Below, piece by piece: positions 8,554 to 16,887 of a DNA stretch of 64,000 nt. How positions within the stretch are numbered: position 1 is the stretch's first letter; each line of letters begins with the position of its first letter. The DNA is from JAVJSD01 sp040219575 (lineage in GTDB: Bacteria > Planctomycetota > Planctomycetia > Pirellulales > Pirellulaceae). Position numbers and translations under genes: made by a program. The notes beneath the pieces are model-generated. The model had not been told where the DNA came from. It made no database searches and saw nothing but the letters and a program-made list of their open reading frames with translations. The DNA lies in NCBI GenBank assembly GCA_040219575.1, contig JAVJSD010000120.1, forward strand, positions 1 to 64,000. Direction: 5' to 3'.

Positions 8554-9004
8554 GCTGAAGATTCTAGCAAGGTCAAGTCCCGCTCGCCGATGGAGGATCG
8601 CCAGCAGGGCGAAGTCGGCGAGGACGCAGCGGTTTCACTGTCGGTCACATCTTCATTTCTGGCGATGCTCCCCTGTCGGAAGTTGTTCCAAATTCCCGAA
8701 CTCTCACGAGTTCCGCTACCTAAAATCAAGCCCTGACGCTGTACCAGGCTGCGTCTGGAAACGCTGACGTGGCAAATCGACTTATCACAGAACTCGTCAG
8801 AGTTCCATTATTTCAATGCCGTCGGAAGTCTCACGACTTCCGCTACGAAGTTTCCGGACAGGAGGCGACGCGGCGGACCGGTTTCCCGGGGCTCCCCCTT
8901 TGAGGGCCGCTTTCGATCTGTAATAATTCGCGGTTTGGCTAAATCCAGAAATCCAGCCGCCTTGGAAAGGCGCTGGGCCGCGCATACCCCCCCGGGAGAG
9001 ACGG
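8554..9004. repeat. repeat-rich gap with a gene fragment
   Basis: No intact gene. Bases 8639-8690 are a remnant of a gene like the small membrane protein at 5676-5963, with a 28-base exact match in inverted orientation (8650-8677 versus 5801-5828). Bases 8755-8858 are a diverged copy of the 101-bp repeat unit of 5452-5665, ending in GGAAGTCTCACGACTTCC. Confidence 0.7.
8639..8690 (+). pseudogene. fragment related to the small membrane protein at 5676-5963
   Basis: Translates as LSVTSSFLAMLPCRKLFQ, against LSVASSFLAMLPCQPLF in the intact gene. Similarity stops abruptly on both sides and there is no start. Confidence 0.55.
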
Positions 9005-9913
9005 ATGTACAGGAACATGAGCCCCAAGGCGTTGGGCGTTTCAGGCCGCCAGAGCGAGTTGATCGAATTGGCGCTGACCTACGGGTTCAAGGGCATCGAC
9101 ATCGACATGCGGGATTTCGCCAAACGCTGGGAGAAGCGCGGCGAGGAGCACGCCCGACGTTTCTTCGACAGCTCGCGGATCAAGATCGGCGGCTGGGACC
9201 TGCCGGTTCGCTGGGAAGGCGAGCTGGCGCTATACAAGGCGGACCTGGCGGGGCTGGAGGTGATCGCCCAGCGGGCGGCGGCCGTCGGGTCGAGGCGCTG
9301 CTACACGCACGTGCCCGCCGCCAGCGACAGCCTGCCCTATCACGAACTTTACGAACAGTCGCGGACTCGCCTGCGTGAAATCGCCGACGTGCTGGCCCCG
9401 CACGACGTGCATCTGGGCGTCGGCTTCAACGCGGCGCCGGCGCACCGGGAAGGAAAGCAATTCCAGTTCATCCACAAGTCGGAGGAGCTGCTGTCGCTGG
9501 TCAAGGCGATCGGCGCCCCGAACCTCGGCCTGGCCCTGGATACCTGGAACTGGAAGCTCGGCGAAGGGGGCATGGATCAACTTGACGAACTGCCCGTCAA
9601 CTCGTTCGTTTTGATTCGCCTGGCCGACTTGCCCGACGACGTCGACCCCAGCAAGGTCACCGATCAACAGCGACGCTTGCCCGGCGAAGGGGGCATGACC
9701 CCCAAGTTGCTGAATCTGCTGGCCAAGCTCGAGTACGCCGGGCCGGTCACCATCTTCCCGCACCCCAAGCAATTCGCCGGCATGACGCGGGAGGCCATCG
9801 TGCAACGGGCCTCGGCCGCACTCGACGAACAGTGGAAGGCGGCGGGTCTGATCAAGACCAAGCCGGCGGCGGTGGCGGCGGCGGTGAGCGCGGACGAGGA
9901 AGAAGAAGAATAG
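9005..9913 (+). CDS. sugar phosphate isomerase/epimerase-like TIM-barrel protein
   Basis: 302 residues, ATG at 9005 with GGGAGAG eight bases upstream. The layout is that of the xylose-isomerase-like TIM-barrel family (AP_endonuc_2): an early YGFKGIDIDMR strand, then YHELYEQSRTRLREIADVL, LGVGFNA, LGLALDTWNW, VLIRLADLP and a late strand PVTIFPHP. The usual C-terminal metal/substrate residues (D of LALDTWNW, histidine of IFPHP) are present, although the first barrel histidine is not obvious. It ends in an unusual acidic tail (ADEEEEE) after an alanine-rich linker. The sugar substrate cannot be predicted. Confidence 0.8.
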   Translation: MYRNMSPKALGVSGRQSELIELALTYGFKGIDIDMRDFAKRWEKRGEEHARRFFDSSRIKIGGWDLPVRWEGELALYKADLAGLEVIAQRAAAVGSRRCYTHVPAASDSLPYHELYEQSRTRLREIADVLAPHDVHLGVGFNAAPAHREGKQFQFIHKSEELLSLVKAIGAPNLGLALDTWNWKLGEGGMDQLDELPVNSFVLIRLADLPDDVDPSKVTDQQRRLPGEGGMTPKLLNLLAKLEYAGPVTIFPHPKQFAGMTREAIVQRASAALDEQWKAAGLIKTKPAAVAAAVSADEEEEE

Positions 9914-9961
9914 AAGAATCGCGGCGGGGACGGGATCACCGAGTGCGGCCGGCTGACGGGC

Positions 9962-11065
9962 TCACGGCAGTTGGTCGATGAACCGCTTCGCCTCCATCTC
10001 GAGCAGCGCCAGATTCTCGCCGAAGACGTCGCGAAAGTCTTGTTCGCGCTGGGGGGCCGAGATTTCGCTGAAGGGCTCTTTCTCGGCCGTCTTTCGCAGG
10101 TACTCGGCGAACTGACGCGGACGGGTCTCCGCCAGGAAGAAGGTCACCGCCCAGGCGGCGGCGTAGGCCTCGTCGGGGGTTCGCTGAAACGCCCAATCGT
10201 GCGCCAGCATTTGCGCCAGCCAGCCCGGTTTGCGGCTCGCGTCGTAGCGTCGAAAGGCGTCGAGGCGAGCATGGTTGATGCGGTCTTCGCGGCGCGGATA
10301 GAGTCGCGAGTTCCACACCCCCGGCGCCTCGAACAACGTGCCCAGGCCTTCCGCCAGCCACACCGGCGGCGAAGTATAGCGGCTGTGCACGCCCGTGTTG
10401 AACGCCGATTGATGCGCCGCCTCGTGAATGATGGTCTCGGCGGCCTGTTGCCAGTTGTCGTTTCCTTGACCGGCGTCGGGATCGTACATCAGGATGCGAT
10501 TGGTGGCGCGCGAGTAGTAGCCCAACACGTTCGACGGCAGACGCACGCCGTGTTGCGCCGAATAGCGAAGGAAGTCCTGCTTGTTGTAGAACACGATCGC
10601 CACCAGCGGAAACTGGGGCGAATCGGTCGCCACGCCGCGCACCGTGAAGTAGTGCACGAACGATCGGTAAAGCTCCTCGAACCGGCCGGCCCACAGATCG
10701 CGCTTTCCCTTGGGGTGCACGACCAGGTACTGGCCGGTGCCGGAGACGTCGAACTCTCGGCCGAACTCGTGCAATAGCTGGGCCCGCATTTCCGCCGGCG
10801 AATATCCGCGGAACTGGGGCGCGGTCTGTCGAAAGTTCTGGGCTTGCTCGGGTGCGAAGGTGAGCACCTCGCCGTCGCGCCGCAGAAAGGCCACCGTGCC
10901 GCTGTTCCAGGTGATCGGCGAGCCCTCGATCGTCCGCCCGTCCAGGTCCAACTGCACCATGAAGTCCGCGGCCGTCGCCGGAAGCACCGCCACCGGAAGC
11001 ACCGTCGCCGGAAGAACCGCCCCGGTGATCGCCAACAGCACGGCGGAAGCAAGGTGTCGATGCAT
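9962..11065 (-). CDS. DUF1570 family secreted protein with HExxH motif
   Basis: 367 residues from ATG 11065, chosen because it begins a signal peptide (MHRHLASAVLLAITGAVLP) after GGGGGAA; a longer reading would put extra polar residues in front. The mature part starts with a short beta-rich segment (DLDGRTIEGSPITW) and continues with the DUF1570 region: LGYYSRATNRILMYD, AETIIHEAAHQSAFNTG, which has the zinc-peptidase HExxH (HEAAH), and WLAEGLGTLFEAPG, where the glutamate of AEGLGTLFE fits the third ligand of gluzincins. Metal-dependent peptidase activity is inferred. A possible promoter region is shared divergently with the next gene. Confidence 0.82.
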   Translation of the reverse strand: MHRHLASAVLLAITGAVLPATVLPVAVLPATAADFMVQLDLDGRTIEGSPITWNSGTVAFLRRDGEVLTFAPEQAQNFRQTAPQFRGYSPAEMRAQLLHEFGREFDVSGTGQYLVVHPKGKRDLWAGRFEELYRSFVHYFTVRGVATDSPQFPLVAIVFYNKQDFLRYSAQHGVRLPSNVLGYYSRATNRILMYDPDAGQGNDNWQQAAETIIHEAAHQSAFNTGVHSRYTSPPVWLAEGLGTLFEAPGVWNSRLYPRREDRINHARLDAFRRYDASRKPGWLAQMLAHDWAFQRTPDEAYAAAWAVTFFLAETRPRQFAEYLRKTAEKEPFSEISAPQREQDFRDVFGENLALLEMEAKRFIDQLP

Positions 11066-11265
11066 GGTTTCCCCCGGCCAGTGGAAGTTGTCCCTTAACT
11101 GTAGGTCACAGGCCGCGCCATCGCAGGGAAATCGTCGCAATCGGCGAAACGGGAATTAATCCTCCGCCGACCGGCGTCTTGCCCCAAGGTGGAGTCGTTC
11201 CGCGCCAGCGGATAAGATGAGGTGATTGGAACCGGTTCTCGTTCGCGCCGCCTGGAGAAGTCGAC

Positions 11266-12543
11266 ATGGTTGGGGTTTTCTTGACGCTGGGAGTGCTGCT
11301 GCTGGGTCAGCCGGCGGTGGAAGGCCAAACGCCGGACGAGGCCGCGCTGCTGATGCAGGCCCAGTTGCGGCGACTGGTGAGGCAACTCGACGACGACGAA
11401 CTGGCCGTTCGCGAGCAGGCCGAGGAAGCACTCATCGCACTGGGGCCTTCGGCGCTCGATCTGCTGCCCGACGACGAAACGGGGCTTTCCGCCGAAGTCA
11501 AACAGCGCCTGGGCCGTGTCCGCCAGACGCTGGAAGACCTGGCGGTGCAATCGGCGATTCAGGCGACGACCGTCACCCTCAACGGAACCATGTCGCTCCA
11601 AGACGCCGTCGCCGCGATCGCCAAGCAGACGGGCAACAACATCGCCGGCGTGGAGGATCGCCCCGGAGAGATTGCGGTTCAATTCGACAAGACGCCGTTC
11701 TGGCCCGCGCTCGATCAGGTGCTCGACCAGGCGCAGCTCGATATCAATCCCTATGGAGGATACGGCGATCGGCTGACCGTCACCGCGCGTCCCGAGGAGG
11801 AACTGGGCCGCTACGGCCGCGCCGACTACAGCGGCATCTTCCGCTTCGAGGCCAAGAGCATCCAGGCGGTTCGCAATCTGCGAAACCCGGAGATCAGCGG
11901 CCTGAAACTGCTGCTGGACATCGCCTGGGAGCCGCGCACCCGGCCGATCTCGCTCGAGCAACCGCTCAGCGATCTTCAGGCGATCGACGAGAACGGCGAT
12001 CCCCTGCCGGTCGAAGGCGGCGGCGGCGAATTGCACGCCAACGTGCAGTCCGACATCCCCTCCGTCGAGATGTATCTTCCCTTTCAACTCCCCGCCCGCG
12101 GCGTCACCAAGATCGCGTCGCTCAAGGGAAAGATGACCGCCATGGTGCCCGGACGCGTCGAAACGTTCGAGTTCGACAACCTGGCGATGGGCAAAAACGT
12201 CGAGAAGCGCCGGGCCGGCGTGACGGTGGTGCTGGAGGAAGCCCGCAAGAACGTCGACACGTATGAAGTGCGGCTGCGGATCAAGTTCGACGAGGCCGCC
12301 AACGCCCTGGAGTCGCACCGGGATTGGATCTTCCGCAACAAGACCTACCTGGTCGACCGGGAAGGAAAACGCGTCGACGTGGCGACGCTCAACACCACGC
12401 GGCAGGACGTCAACGAAGTCGGCCTGGCGTTCATCTACGTTCTCGACAAAGGGCTGGAGAACTACAAGCTCGTCTACCAGACTCCGGCCGCCATTCTCAA
12501 AAAGCCGATCGAGTTCGAACTCAAAGACATCCCCTTGCCTTGA
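11266..12543 (+). CDS. secreted hypothetical protein with HEAT-like and STN-like segments
   Basis: 425 residues with a short leader (MVGVFLTLGVLLLGQPAVEG). Residues about 25-75 form a HEAT-like helical pair (LRRLVRQLDDDELAVREQAE). Next comes LQDAVAAIAKQTGNNIAG-VEDRPGEIAVQFDKTPFWPALDQ, resembling the secretin/TonB N-terminal (STN) fold. The remainder is beta-rich and contains LLLDIAWEPRTRPISLEQP and SLKGKMTAMVPGRVETFEF, a pattern I know only from uncharacterised planctomycete proteins. Periplasmic location is inferred. Function unknown. Confidence 0.7.
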   Translation: MVGVFLTLGVLLLGQPAVEGQTPDEAALLMQAQLRRLVRQLDDDELAVREQAEEALIALGPSALDLLPDDETGLSAEVKQRLGRVRQTLEDLAVQSAIQATTVTLNGTMSLQDAVAAIAKQTGNNIAGVEDRPGEIAVQFDKTPFWPALDQVLDQAQLDINPYGGYGDRLTVTARPEEELGRYGRADYSGIFRFEAKSIQAVRNLRNPEISGLKLLLDIAWEPRTRPISLEQPLSDLQAIDENGDPLPVEGGGGELHANVQSDIPSVEMYLPFQLPARGVTKIASLKGKMTAMVPGRVETFEFDNLAMGKNVEKRRAGVTVVLEEARKNVDTYEVRLRIKFDEAANALESHRDWIFRNKTYLVDREGKRVDVATLNTTRQDVNEVGLAFIYVLDKGLENYKLVYQTPAAILKKPIEFELKDIPLP

Positions 12544-12575
12544 GATGCCGCCCGGTCTGTGAAACCGAGCCGCAT

Positions 12576-12623
12576 CGCAATTCCACCGCACTGCAATTTC
12601 ACCGCACCGCAATTCCACCGCAT
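12576..12623 (+). repeat. 16-bp tandem repeat, three copies
   Basis: CGCAATTCCACCGCAC, TGCAATTTCACCGCAC and CGCAATTCCACCGCAT follow one another without gaps just upstream of the parvulin gene start, in its leader. Confidence 0.8.
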
Positions 12624-12648
12624 TACCGCCAGGCAGTCGCCGCCCAAC

Positions 12649-13659
12649 ATGAGAAGCCCGCAACAGCACGGCCCCGCCCGTTACCTACGATCGTGCAGCG
12701 TCTGGTCGGCGCTCGCCGTGCTGCTGATGGCGACGACCGCGGCGCGCGCCGCCGACGAGGCGGAGCAACGCGTCGTGGCGGCCACGGTTGAAGGACAGCC
12801 GATCTATACGCAGCACGTGGAGCGGATGATCGGGCGGGCGCTGTCCGGCCGCAGTCTCAAGGGGAAGGCGCTGGCCGAGTTGCGAGCGCGAGCCCTCGAG
12901 CAACTCATCTCGCGGCGGGTGATTCTCGCCTATTTGCAGGAGCAAAAGGCCGCGGCCAGCCAGCAGGACGTGGAGTTGGAACTGGCGAAAATCAAGAAGC
13001 AACTCGCGCAACAGGATTTGACGCTGGAGAAGTATCTCCAACAGGGGCGGTTCCTCGATCAGCAGGATCTGCACGAAACGCTCGCCTGGCAGATCAGCTG
13101 GCAGCGCTACCTGGAGAGAATGACCACCGACGACAATCTCGAAAAGCATTTCGAGCGAAACCGGGCCCAGTTCGACGGCACCCAGCTCGAAGCCGCCCAT
13201 ATCGTATTCAAGGTGGAGCCTCGCGACGACGCCGAGGCGCTGGCGGGCGTCATGGACCTGGCGCGCTCGGTGCGGGCCGACATCCTGGCCGGCAAGACGA
13301 CCTTCGCCGACCAGGCGCGCCGGCATTCCATCGCGCCAACGTCGGAGCAGGGGGGGCGGATCGGCCGCATCTCGCGTCATGGTTCGTTGCCTGAGTCGGT
13401 GGCCGACGCGGCATTCCAACTGGCGGACGGTGAGATCACGCTGCCGACAGTCAGCACCTTCGGCGTGCACCTGGTTCAATGCCTGAAGACCATCCCCGGC
13501 CAAAGCTCGTTTTCCACGGTCCGCGACGCCGTGGAGGCCGACGCCCGTCGTTTTCTGTTCGACTGGATCGTCTCGCAGCGCCGCGCGAACAGCCGCGTGG
13601 AGTACACCGGAGCGGCGCCCTATCTGGATCCAGGGACCATGCAAGTTGTCGCTCCGTGA
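12649..13659 (+). CDS. parvulin-type peptidyl-prolyl isomerase (SurA-like), exported
   Basis: 336 residues from ATG 12649; the longer reading to 12559 would translate a tandem repeat and is rejected. The leader is YLRSCSVWSALAVLLMATTAARA. The SurA-type N-terminal helical chaperone region follows (ALEQLISRRVILAYLQEQK, DVELELAKIKKQLAQQ). A rotamase domain (about residues 175-285) has LEAAHIVFKV, FADQARRHSIAPTSEQGGRIG and PTVSTFGVHLVQCLK, matching the parvulin core. Such proteins assist folding of exported proteins by proline isomerisation. It lies on the same strand as the secreted protein upstream. Confidence 0.88.
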   Translation: MRSPQQHGPARYLRSCSVWSALAVLLMATTAARAADEAEQRVVAATVEGQPIYTQHVERMIGRALSGRSLKGKALAELRARALEQLISRRVILAYLQEQKAAASQQDVELELAKIKKQLAQQDLTLEKYLQQGRFLDQQDLHETLAWQISWQRYLERMTTDDNLEKHFERNRAQFDGTQLEAAHIVFKVEPRDDAEALAGVMDLARSVRADILAGKTTFADQARRHSIAPTSEQGGRIGRISRHGSLPESVADAAFQLADGEITLPTVSTFGVHLVQCLKTIPGQSSFSTVRDAVEADARRFLFDWIVSQRRANSRVEYTGAAPYLDPGTMQVVAP

Positions 13660-13709
13660 ACGGCCGCCGGCGTTTCGCTTTCCTGTAACAACTCCTCCGC
13701 GACACGATC

Positions 13710-14813
13710 ATGGATGATCCCTCTTCCGACGTCGCCCTGCCGGCCGTCTGCCGGCGTCGGTTGGCGAGGCGGCTGCTGGCCTGGTTTTCACGTCATGCGC
13801 GCGATCTGCCGTGGCGGCGAACCCGCGATCCCTACCAGGTGTGGATCAGCGAGGTGATGCTGCAGCAAACGCAAGTGGCGACGGTGATTCCGTATTTCGA
13901 ACGGTTCGTGGCCCGGTGGCCGGACGTCCTCTCGCTGGCGGCGGCCGAGGAGCAAGAGGTGCTGCGCGCCTGGGAAGGACTGGGCTACTATCGGCGAGCG
14001 CGGCAGTTGCATGCCGCGGCCGGCGTCATCGCGGAGCAACATGGCGGCAGGTTTCCCGACGACCCCGCGGCCGTCCGCGCGTTGCCCGGCATCGGACGCT
14101 ATACGGCGGGCGCCATCCTCTCGATCGCCTTCGATCAGCGCCAGCCGATTCTGGAGGCGAACACCCAGCGAGTCCTCAGCCGTCTGGCGGCCGTTCGGGG
14201 CGATGTCGCCTCCGGACCGGTGCAGCGTCGATTGTGGGAGTTGGCGGAGACGTTGCTGCCGGCGCGTCGCGCCGGGGATTTCAATCAGGCCCTGATGGAG
14301 TTGGGCAGCGAGATCTGCACCGTGCGTACTCCGCATTGCCGCGACTGCCCCGTGCAAACCGAGTGCGCAGCGCACAACGCGGGCCTTGTGGAGCAGATTC
14401 CCGCCGCGAAGAAGAAGCTCCGTTACGAGGAAGTCCAGGAGGCCGCCGTCGTCGTGCGCAAGCGGGGCCGGGTGCTGGTTCGCCGTTGCCCGGCCGACGA
14501 GCGGTGGGCGGGGCTGTGGGACTTTCCGCGATTCGCGGTCGATGCGCTGGAGGGGCCCCCGCTCGACGCCGAGTTGACGCGGAAGACCGCCTCGCTGACC
14601 GGGCTGACGATCGAACCGCTGAAGCGACTGGCGACCATCAAGCACGGCGTCACCCGCTTTCGCATCACCCTGTTCTGCCACGAGGCCCAATGTTCCGGCG
14701 GACGCCTGCGTCGCGCCGCCGGCGAGATGCGGTGGATTACTCCCGAGGGACTGAGCGACCTGCCGCTGAGCGTGACCGGGCGGAAGATCAGCCGATTGCT
14801 CGCCGATTCGTAG
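13710..14813 (+). CDS. mutY: A/G-specific adenine glycosylase MutY
   Basis: 367 residues. It removes adenine mispaired with 8-oxoguanine. Visible: SEVMLQQTQVATVIPYF with catalytic Glu48; helix-hairpin-helix ALPGIGRYTAGAIL (about 124-136); a [4Fe-4S] cluster motif with Cys203, 210, 213 and 219 (C-x6-C-x2-C-x5-C); and a C-terminal NUDIX-like 8-oxoG recognition domain (EAAVVVRKRGRVLVRR, WAGLWDFPRF). Odd point: the family LDGN motif that carries the second catalytic residue (Asp138 in E. coli) reads ILEANTQRVLSRL here, giving Glu149. Length is normal. Confidence 0.94.
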   Translation: MDDPSSDVALPAVCRRRLARRLLAWFSRHARDLPWRRTRDPYQVWISEVMLQQTQVATVIPYFERFVARWPDVLSLAAAEEQEVLRAWEGLGYYRRARQLHAAAGVIAEQHGGRFPDDPAAVRALPGIGRYTAGAILSIAFDQRQPILEANTQRVLSRLAAVRGDVASGPVQRRLWELAETLLPARRAGDFNQALMELGSEICTVRTPHCRDCPVQTECAAHNAGLVEQIPAAKKKLRYEEVQEAAVVVRKRGRVLVRRCPADERWAGLWDFPRFAVDALEGPPLDAELTRKTASLTGLTIEPLKRLATIKHGVTRFRITLFCHEAQCSGGRLRRAAGEMRWITPEGLSDLPLSVTGRKISRLLADS

Positions 14814-14914
14814 CCCAGGCTCGCGGGTTGGCTTGTCGACGATCGTCGCGCGATCGCCTAGCATGATCGGTCGCCGCCGCTTCATTTCGCCCGCGATTCC
14901 CGAAAGCAACCGCC

Positions 14915-15403
14915 ATGGCCAATCCGCTGGAGACGACCTACGCCGTCGCCGACCTGGTGACCCAAGCCCTGCCCGACGATGAACGTCTGTGGGTGCCGCA
15001 GGCCGACAATATCTGGTTCCGGCCGCTGCTGCTGAACACCACTGCGGGGCAGTGGGTCAACTTGCTTCGCGTCCGCAGGGCCGGGGTGCTCAGCCGGCAT
15101 CGCCATCCGGCGCCGGTTCACGGCTACGTCATCAAGGGTTCGTGGCGGTATTTGGAGCACGACTGGATCGCCCGCGAAGGGATGTACGTCTTCGAGCCTC
15201 CGGGCGAAGTGCACACGCTGGTGGTGGACGACGACGTGGAGGAGATGATCACGCTGTTCCACGTGTGCGGCGCCCTGGTCTACTACGACGAGAGCAATCG
15301 TCCGACCGGGCACGACGACGTTCATACCAAGATCGAGATGTGTCGTCGCCACTTCGAGCAGGTCGGCCTGGGCGGCGACCATGTGCGGCAGTTCATCCGC
15401 TGA
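14915..15403 (+). CDS. cupin protein, dihydroxyacetophenone-dioxygenase-like
   Basis: 162 residues forming a single cupin. The first motif is GVLSRHRHPAPVHGYVIKG with clustered histidines, and the second is YVFEPPGEVHTLVVDDD with the last histidine ligand. WVPQADNIWFRPLLLNTTAG at the N-terminus matches the 2,4'-dihydroxyacetophenone dioxygenase/ChrR-like cupin family. A metal-dependent dioxygenase or metal-sensing role is possible; the substrate is not predictable. It lies 101 bases after mutY on the same strand. Confidence 0.82.
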   Translation: MANPLETTYAVADLVTQALPDDERLWVPQADNIWFRPLLLNTTAGQWVNLLRVRRAGVLSRHRHPAPVHGYVIKGSWRYLEHDWIAREGMYVFEPPGEVHTLVVDDDVEEMITLFHVCGALVYYDESNRPTGHDDVHTKIEMCRRHFEQVGLGGDHVRQFIR

Positions 15404-15568
15404 ATCCGCGAGAACGCCGGATCAACGAGATAGCGCATCCCCACGAAGGGGCCTGAGGCGCTTCTTCTGCGCCGCTGGGGATTGGCTATTGCCTCGCTCA
15501 AGTGATCAGCACTCCCCCCGTAGGTCGCCCCCACTCTAGAAATCTTATTGTTAAATTTTTTATTTTCG

Positions 15569-15597
15569 TTGACTACCGGTCGATCCCCTGTCATATT
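15569..15597 (+). promoter_or_regulatory. sigma70-like promoter of DUF1559 copy 1
   Basis: TTGACT at 15569-15574 and TCATATT about 16 bases later, in an AT-rich stretch 80 bases before the start codon. Confidence 0.55.
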
Positions 15598-15677
15598 GCC
15601 GGCGTTCCGATCGGTAGGCCGTTTTCTTCGGTTGCCAGCTCTCTTTCTTATTCTGTTCCTTTTTCGACAGGTGCCTT

Positions 15678-16676
15678 ATGAAGCGCAGATCCTTCACGCG
15701 TGGTTTCACGCTCATCGAACTGTTGGTGGTGATCGCCATTATCGGCGTGTTGGCCGCCATGCTGCTGCCGGCGGTGCAGGCGGCCCGGGAGGCGGCCAAC
15801 CGCTCGGCCTGCAAGAACAATCTCAAGCAGTTGGCGCTGGGGGTGCAGAATCACCACGATCAGCGTGGCGACAACGTGCCGCTGGCGCTGTTCAGCCGCG
15901 GCATGTCGTGGGCGATCCTGATCAGCCCCTACATGGAAAACCAGAACCTGTGGCGGCGCATGAATCTGGACCGCGACTACGAGTACGTCGGCAACTCGCA
16001 GGACATCGACGATTCCGCCTCCGCCTATCCGTATCTCTACTGTCCCTCGCGTCGCAAGGCCCCGCAGTTCGTCAACGTCACTCCGCCGGGCGTGAATATG
16101 GTCTGCGCCGACTACGCCATGCCGTGTGTGGGCTCCAATGGAAGCACGGATCCGACGCAATCGAACTCCTGGGGGCAGGCCCATTCGCTGACGGCGCAAC
16201 TCGGGCCGTTTCTGTCGGTCTGGCGGCAGCAACCGACCAACAGCAAAGGCAATCCGATCGGCAACGATGCGGCGCGCCGGTATCGCTCCAAGACGTCGTT
16301 TGGCAGTTGGGTCGACGGCACCAGCAATCAAGCGGTATTCGGCGAAAAGGCGCTGCATCCGCGCTACCTGAACCAGATCGACAAGTTCGGCGACTTTACC
16401 GTTTACGCTTGGTTGGAGCTGGATCCCAACTGCTCCGGCGCCACTCGAAACGGTCGCGACGCGGTGGCGCGTACGGCCTACGACACGCGGGGCAACGTCA
16501 GCCAGGATAAGCACCGCTTCTGGCAGATCTTCGGCAGCTTCCATCCGAACATCGTACAGTTCGCTTTCGGTGACGGCCGGGTGGATACGATCAACTCCTA
16601 CAGCGGCTCGGGCATGACGCGATGGATTTCGGAGCGGGCCGACGGCCGTCGGATCAACCTCACCGGCAGCGGTTGA
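15678..16676 (+). CDS. DUF1559 pseudopilin-like protein, copy 1 of 13
   Basis: 332 residues. The N-terminus is a type II/IV prepilin leader: short basic MKRRSFTRG, then FTLIELL with the conserved Glu at +5, continuing as a hydrophobic helix to LLPAVQAAREAANR. Cleavage and N-methylation by a prepilin peptidase at Gly9/Phe10 is predicted. The C-terminal part is the DUF1559 (SBP_bac_10) domain with LYCPSRRKAPQ, FGSWVDGTSNQ, FGEKALHPRYL and a HPNIVQFAFGDG segment that fits the H-X9-DG motif. It ends in RADGRRINLTGSG. This copy reads GSFHPN where the others read GSWHPN. Start preceded by GGTGCCTT. Function unproven; the family is grossly expanded in planctomycetes. Confidence 0.92.
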   Translation: MKRRSFTRGFTLIELLVVIAIIGVLAAMLLPAVQAAREAANRSACKNNLKQLALGVQNHHDQRGDNVPLALFSRGMSWAILISPYMENQNLWRRMNLDRDYEYVGNSQDIDDSASAYPYLYCPSRRKAPQFVNVTPPGVNMVCADYAMPCVGSNGSTDPTQSNSWGQAHSLTAQLGPFLSVWRQQPTNSKGNPIGNDAARRYRSKTSFGSWVDGTSNQAVFGEKALHPRYLNQIDKFGDFTVYAWLELDPNCSGATRNGRDAVARTAYDTRGNVSQDKHRFWQIFGSFHPNIVQFAFGDGRVDTINSYSGSGMTRWISERADGRRINLTGSG

Positions 16677-16712
16677 TCCCGTCCGGGTGAAATTTCGGTC
16701 GCCTTGTACTTC

Positions 16713-16746
16713 ACCCTCGCAGAGCGAGTTCTCTGCGAGGGTTTTT
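16713..16746 (+). terminator. hairpin terminator after copy 1
   Basis: ACCCTCGCAGAG (16713-16724), loop CGAGTT, CTCTGCGAGGGT (16731-16742), then a T-tract: a 12-bp perfect stem typical of intrinsic termination. Confidence 0.85.
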
Positions 16747-16810
16747 CAATGGAGCGCCGCCGCCTCCCCCCCCATCGCAGGTAATAATAAAAATAAAACA
16801 ATATATTTTC

Positions 16811-16838
16811 TTGACTTCATGCAGCCGGCCGGTATATT
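16811..16838 (+). promoter_or_regulatory. sigma70-like promoter of copy 2
   Basis: TTGACT (16811-16816), 16-base spacer, TATATT (16833-16838), preceded by an A/T-only stretch from about 16784 that resembles an UP element. Confidence 0.7.
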
Positions 16839-16887
16839 GAGCGGCGTTCTTTTCACTCTTCTCGTCCGTGCTCATCGGAGGCGCCTT

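Noticed and set aside
12559..12648. Longer start for the parvulin-type isomerase
   Set aside because: It would translate a 16-bp tandem repeat and bury the signal peptide; the ATG at 12649 gives a normal leader.
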